A stretch of DNA of 64,000 nt from Chitinophagales bacterium (GTDB taxonomy: Bacteria; Bacteroidota; Bacteroidia; Chitinophagales; BACL12): assembly GCA_020636645.1 (NCBI GenBank), contig JACJXO010000003.1, positions 186,001 through 250,000 on the forward strand. Direction: 5' to 3'. Under the pieces are notes generated by a model, which saw only the letters and a list, made by a program, of their open reading frames with translations, did not search any database and was not told the origin of the DNA. Positions 60,417-64,000 of this stretch are shown here, one piece after another. The first letter of the stretch is position 1. Each line of letters opens with the position of its first letter. The translations under genes and the position numbers were made by a program.

Positions 60417-61361
60417 TTATTCGATCAAACCCCTTCCGGTCTTGATGATGGCACCGGATGCTTTCAGTTCGATCATAAGCTTGTCAAGAACACCATTGAT
60501 GAACTCTTTGCTTTTAGGTGTAGAATACAACTTGCTGATCTCCAGGTACTCATTGATACTGACTTTGACCGGAACCGTTGGCAGGTGCAGGAATTCTGTC
60601 AGAGCCATTTTCATCAGAATCCGATCCAGGAGGGAGACCCTTTCCAGTTCCCAGTTTTGCAATCGCCCTTCGATCAATCCGTTAAAGCGCTCTTCTTCTG
60701 CCAAACAGCTGTTAAGGAGGGTATCTGCAAACTCCTGTTCTTCTAAGGGAAGATCGGCATGAAACAAGGTCGCTTCCCGCTCAGCAGACAGGGGAAAAAC
60801 CCTTAAAAGGGTATCTGCTTCCGCCAGCACCACCTGTTCTTCATCGGCCCAGGTGGGTATCATATCTTCCATGAACTGATCAAAGGCTTCATTGGCTGGC
60901 AGGAATTTCCTGACCAAAGCACGCAGAAAACGATTGTGATCTTCAGTTGTGTAGGACGTCTGAGTTTGGTACTGACTGTACACATCCCAGGCTTTCAGTT
61001 CAGCATAGACAGCTTCAACCAGTTCTTCCTCATCGCCGGATACCAGCCTTTCTTTGCGCATCTGATCTTTCAGAAAACGGGAGTTTCGCAGGTATTCTGT
61101 GACCGGATTGGTATAAAGTATCGTGTTGAAGGTCAGATCTTCTTCGCTGGGAATATACTTAGCCTTCCGCCGGTCGGCTTCAGCCTGTACCTGCTCAGCC
61201 AGTCGGGTGAGAAAATGAAGCAGATAGATCAGCGAACGATATGTGTTTCGGATGTTCTCTTTCAGCAAACGGGAGGCAGTCTGCTGACCGGTCTCTCTGT
61301 CCTGAGAAACCATATACAGCACCTGCATCACCTTCACACGCAATCCTCTTCTAGTCAGCAT
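60417..61361 (-). CDS. nusB: Transcription antitermination factor NusB (long type)
   Basis: A 314-residue protein made of a Bacteroidota-specific helical N-terminal extension (about 1-180) and the NusB fold at the C terminus, with LNSCLAEEERFNGLIEGRLQNWELERVSLLDRILMKMALTEF and KVSINEYLEISKLYSTPKSKEFINGVLDKL. The N-terminal RRGLRVKVMQVLYMVSQ also resembles the first NusB helix. It helps antitermination in rRNA transcription and starts the five-gene set to coaE. Confidence 0.95.
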   Translation of the reverse strand: MLTRRGLRVKVMQVLYMVSQDRETGQQTASRLLKENIRNTYRSLIYLLHFLTRLAEQVQAEADRRKAKYIPSEEDLTFNTILYTNPVTEYLRNSRFLKDQMRKERLVSGDEEELVEAVYAELKAWDVYSQYQTQTSYTTEDHNRFLRALVRKFLPANEAFDQFMEDMIPTWADEEQVVLAEADTLLRVFPLSAEREATLFHADLPLEEQEFADTLLNSCLAEEERFNGLIEGRLQNWELERVSLLDRILMKMALTEFLHLPTVPVKVSINEYLEISKLYSTPKSKEFINGVLDKLMIELKASGAIIKTGRGLIE

Positions 61362-61370
61362 AGGTTGTAA

Positions 61371-62468
61371 TTACATCACAGCATTCATCGCTGCCACAGC
61401 CTGGATGCGTTCCTGAGCCATTCTGATGGCAGCAGCCTGAGGTGTAAGATCTTCGGCAGCAGCCAGTTCAAGAATATCGATGGTACGCTGGTAAATGATC
61501 TCTGCTTTCTGGTATGCACGTTCGCGGTTATAGCCTTCCAGCTCTACATAACAATTGATCACTCCACCTGCGTTGATCAGGAAATCAGGTGCATAGGTGA
61601 TGTTTCTCTGTACCAGTGCTTCTCCGTGTTTGTGTTCTTCTTTCAACTGGTTATTGGCAGCACCTGCGATGATACCGCAACTCAACTTGGAGATGGTATC
61701 GTCGTTCACGGTGGCGCCTAAAGCGCAAGGTGCATAGATATCCATCTGCTGGTCATATACGGCATCGGCAGCAACCACTTCTACCTGGAACGCATCGGTC
61801 AGTTTTTTCAGCCTGTCGTTGTTGATGTCAGACACCATGACCTTAGCTCCTTCCTTCACAAGCCTTTCCACGAGGTAAAAGCCTACATGTCCGGCACCCT
61901 GCACCATCACCCTTTGTCCTTCCAGGCTGTCTGTTCCGTCGCGGAATTTCCTGGCCGCCTTCATACCCAGGTAGGTGCCATAAGCTGTAACGGGAGAAGG
62001 GTCGCCGCCACCACCCAGCTGCTCTGGTTTTCCGGCCACATGTCCGGTCTCCATACCGATGAATTCAATATCTGAGGTAGATGTGCCTACGTCTTCTGCA
62101 GTAATGTACTTGCCGTTCAGGCTTTCCACGAACTTGCCATAGCGGCGGAAGAGTGGCTCGCGGTTCTTCAGTTTATCTGAGTTACCGATGATGACCGCTT
62201 TGCCGCCACCGAGGTTAAGTCCGGAAATAGCAGACTTGAAGGTCATACCACGTGAAAGTCGCAGCACATCAACAATGGCATCTTTTTCAGAAGCATAAGA
62301 CCAGAACCGGGTGCCCCCCAGTGCCGGGCCCAATACAGTGTTGTGAATACCAATAATGGCTTTGAGTCCGGTCTTTTCGTCAGAACAGAATACCAGCTGT
62401 TCGTGACCCATGTCTGAAAGCATCTGATAGATATCGCCTTCAGCGCTGAGGAGGGATTGATGAGACAT
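61371..62468 (-). CDS. Leucine/phenylalanine/valine dehydrogenase (Glu/Leu/Phe/Val family)
   Basis: NAD-dependent oxidative deaminase of branched-chain or aromatic amino acids, 365 residues. It has the IGIHNTVLGPALGGTRFW start, catalytic-lysine GLNLGGGKAVIIG block, DVGTSTSDIEFIG, the NAD motif VQGAGHVGFYLVERLV and NAGGVINCYVELEG. The length matches leucine dehydrogenase. Start set at 62,468 for family length; the frame upstream has 26 more codons in the promoter region. nusB begins 9 bases after the stop. Confidence 0.92.
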   Translation of the reverse strand: MSHQSLLSAEGDIYQMLSDMGHEQLVFCSDEKTGLKAIIGIHNTVLGPALGGTRFWSYASEKDAIVDVLRLSRGMTFKSAISGLNLGGGKAVIIGNSDKLKNREPLFRRYGKFVESLNGKYITAEDVGTSTSDIEFIGMETGHVAGKPEQLGGGGDPSPVTAYGTYLGMKAARKFRDGTDSLEGQRVMVQGAGHVGFYLVERLVKEGAKVMVSDINNDRLKKLTDAFQVEVVAADAVYDQQMDIYAPCALGATVNDDTISKLSCGIIAGAANNQLKEEHKHGEALVQRNITYAPDFLINAGGVINCYVELEGYNRERAYQKAEIIYQRTIDILELAAAEDLTPQAAAIRMAQERIQAVAAMNAVM

Positions 62469-62491
62469 TATGAACGATTTTTTTGGCGGGT

Positions 62492-62499
62492 CAAAGATA
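62492..62499 (-). promoter_or_regulatory. Bacteroidota -7 box (TATCTTTG) for the dehydrogenase
   Basis: Seen as CAAAGATA on the plus strand, 23 bases upstream of the ATG at 62,468. Confidence 0.5.
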
Positions 62500-62546
62500 C
62501 GGGCTTCCTCTGAAGTTGCGAACAAGGTTGTCAAAGTCAAAGCCAT

Positions 62547-62554
62547 TAGTTTTG
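62547..62554 (+). promoter_or_regulatory. Bacteroidota -7 box (TAGTTTTG) for the ABC exporter
   Basis: TAnnTTTG match ending 4 bases before the ATG at 62,559. Confidence 0.45.
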
Positions 62555-62558
62555 CACA

Positions 62559-64000
62559 ATGCGGGCACTGGCGGCTGTTAACCGATACTTTCTTAAATAC
62601 CGATGGCTTTTATTATTGGGTACCCTGTTCGTCATCCTGTCGAATATTTTCAAGGCATTATCGCCCGGAGTCATAGGAGATGCACTGGACCTGCTCATCA
62701 GGCAGCTGCAAACGTACCAGCAGCTGACAGATGAAGCTGCAAAAGCAGAGCTTCGCAGTGATGTGTTATCCGGCACCGGCAGGCTGACCCTGTATTACCT
62801 GGCACTGGCGCTGGGCAACGGACTCTTTTTGTTCCTCATGAGGCAAACGCTTATCATCATGAGCAGGCATATCGAATACGATCAGAAGAACGAACTGTTT
62901 GCGCATTACCAGAAACTCACCCCTGCCTTTTACAAACGACACAATACCGGCGATCTGATGAACAGGGTAGCGGAAGATGTTGGCCGGGTGCGCATGTATG
63001 TAGGTCCTGCCCTGATGTACTTTCTAAATACCATTACGCTTTTTATCCTGGTTATCTGGGCTATGCTGAAGGTCAACCCAAGGCTTACCTTTTTCGTTTT
63101 GCTGCCACTTCCGGTACTGTCTGTTTCTATTTATTTCGTCAATAATCTGATCGAGAAAAGGAGTGAACGCATTCAAAGGCAACTCAGCAAACTGACCAGT
63201 GTAGCGCAGGAGATCTTTTCAGGCATCCGGGTCATCAAGGCATATGCCCAGGAAGAAGAGAACAGCAGGTATTTTGAGGAACAAACCGACATTTACAAAG
63301 ACAGAAGTTTATCACTTGCCAGGGTAGATGCCATGTTCCAGCCGCTCATGGTGCTGCTGATCGGGCTCAGCACCCTGCTTGTAGTCTTTGTTGGCGGCTT
63401 TGAGGTCATTCAGGGAAGGCTAACAGCAGGCAATGTGGCAGCGTTCATCATTTACGTCAACATGCTGACCTGGCCTGTTGCCAGTCTTGGTTGGGTGGTG
63501 AGCATAGTGCAGCGTGCCGCCGTTTCTCAGCGCAGGATCAATGAGTTTTTGCAAACCCAACCGGATATCAGCAGCACCATACCTGATCAGGGTATCATTT
63601 CAGGCAACCTGGAGTTTTCTCATGTAACCTTTACCTACCCCGATTCAGGCATCAGGGCGCTGGAAGATATCAGCTTCCACATCAAGGCGGGGCAAAGGGT
63701 AGCCATTATCGGCCGGACCGGCAGCGGAAAGACCACTATTGCAGATCTGCTGCTAAGGCTGTATGAGCCCGACAGCGGTAAAATCAGGCTGGGCGGAAGA
63801 CCTGTTCAGGATTACAGCCTGCACGATCTGCGGGCTTCCATAGGCTATGTTCCTCAGGATGTATTTCTGTTCGGCGACAGCATACAGAACAATATACGGT
63901 TTGGTTTGCCGGATGAACAGCAAGCAAGGGTGGAGGACTATGCGAAGGCCGCTGGTATTCATGATGAGATAGACAGCTTCAGGCAGGGTTACGATACCCT
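62559..64000 (+). CDS. ABC exporter, fused membrane and ATPase domains, partial
   Basis: Type I exporter (MsbA/LmrA-like) read into the window edge, 480 residues seen. The membrane domain (about 10-335) has six predicted helices and the coupling-helix runs YQKLTPAFYKRHNTGDLMNRVAEDV and LTSVAQEIFSGIRVIKAYAQE. The ATPase domain begins near 350: LEFSHVTFTYPDSGIRALEDI, Walker A IGRTGSGKTTIADLLL and the Q-loop SIGYVPQDVFLFGDSIQNNI. The signature motif and Walker B lie beyond the window. The upstream open frame is interrupted, so the ATG at 62,559 is the likely start. Substrate unknown. Confidence 0.93.
   Translation, partial: MRALAAVNRYFLKYRWLLLLGTLFVILSNIFKALSPGVIGDALDLLIRQLQTYQQLTDEAAKAELRSDVLSGTGRLTLYYLALALGNGLFLFLMRQTLIIMSRHIEYDQKNELFAHYQKLTPAFYKRHNTGDLMNRVAEDVGRVRMYVGPALMYFLNTITLFILVIWAMLKVNPRLTFFVLLPLPVLSVSIYFVNNLIEKRSERIQRQLSKLTSVAQEIFSGIRVIKAYAQEEENSRYFEEQTDIYKDRSLSLARVDAMFQPLMVLLIGLSTLLVVFVGGFEVIQGRLTAGNVAAFIIYVNMLTWPVASLGWVVSIVQRAAVSQRRINEFLQTQPDISSTIPDQGIISGNLEFSHVTFTYPDSGIRALEDISFHIKAGQRVAIIGRTGSGKTTIADLLLRLYEPDSGKIRLGGRPVQDYSLHDLRASIGYVPQDVFLFGDSIQNNIRFGLPDEQQARVEDYAKAAGIHDEIDSFRQGYDT

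Noticed and set aside
1..64000. CRISPR arrays, insertion sequences, prophage genes, toxin-antitoxin pairs
   Set aside because: No spaced direct repeats, transposase, integrase, capsid or toxin motif was seen on either strand.

Overview
The window is a stretch of chromosome from a member of the Bacteroidota, probably an environmental, gliding or surface-active lineage near the Chitinophagia/Saprospiria; this is inferred, with no 16S gene present. Evidence: type IX secretion C-terminal sorting domains on three large proteins; a 57-residue DUF4295 gene beside rpmB and rpmG; the long NusB; the order nusB-DUF1573-yajC-ybbR-coaE; DUF4252 proteins; Bacteroidota-type AMP nucleosidase; bacillithiol genes (bshC, ytxJ); and repeated TAnnTTTG -7 promoter boxes just upstream of start codons. 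Gene density is high, many neighbours overlap by 1-4 bases, and there is no prophage, insertion sequence, CRISPR array or rRNA operon.

Layout. 1-5.7 kb: end of a dicarboxylate symporter, aroC, a solitary hutI, a secreted FG-GAP protein, then a shared terminator and tRNA-Leu(CAG). 5.8-9.4 kb: a 1191-residue multi-PAS/GAF histidine kinase. 9.4-14 kb: translation and membrane-targeting genes read leftward (rpmB, rpmG, DUF4295, a terminator, then overlapping ftsY-rimO-bshC). 14-17.8 kb: a sortilin-like Asp-box protein and divergent AMP nucleosidase. 17.8-22.2 kb: leftward operon DegT aminotransferase-rfbB-rfbC-rfbD-cysQ for a dTDP-sugar. 22.3-25.5 kb: an outer-membrane protein, waaA (Kdo transferase), an unknown protein and tdk. 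25.6-30.9 kb: two type IX secreted proteins facing each other across a 0.6 kb gene-free gap bounded by two strong terminators. 30.9-36.5 kb: lipA, osmC, ytxJ, an Mpl-like Mur ligase, a DnaQ-type exonuclease and a polyprenyl-phosphate glycosyltransferase. 36.5-42.3 kb: an outer-membrane protein, a DUF4252 pair, a small SET-domain operon, ybaB, a membrane phosphoesterase and a desaturase. 42.4-49.9 kb: a very large outer-membrane barrel, acetyl-CoA synthetase, a KAS III-like synthase and ychF. 50.0-55.1 kb: a six-gene overlapping operon of lipoproteins and a Tat-exported DUF1501/alkaline-phosphatase-fold protein. 55.1-64 kb: DUF1761, an RRM protein followed by a possible structured RNA, a radical SAM/SPASM enzyme, coaE-ybbR-yajC-DUF1573-nusB, a leucine-type dehydrogenase and a truncated ABC exporter.

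Most of the window is housekeeping. The strongest candidate for something undescribed is the 50.0-55.1 kb operon: it carries, as separate exported proteins, pieces resembling the planctomycete PSCyt1 (cytochrome-like), DUF1549/DUF4214-like and DUF1501 modules. The second is the 55,944-56,052 element, a 12-bp inverted repeat enclosing four small hairpins and followed by a T-rich run, between the RRM gene and the radical SAM gene.
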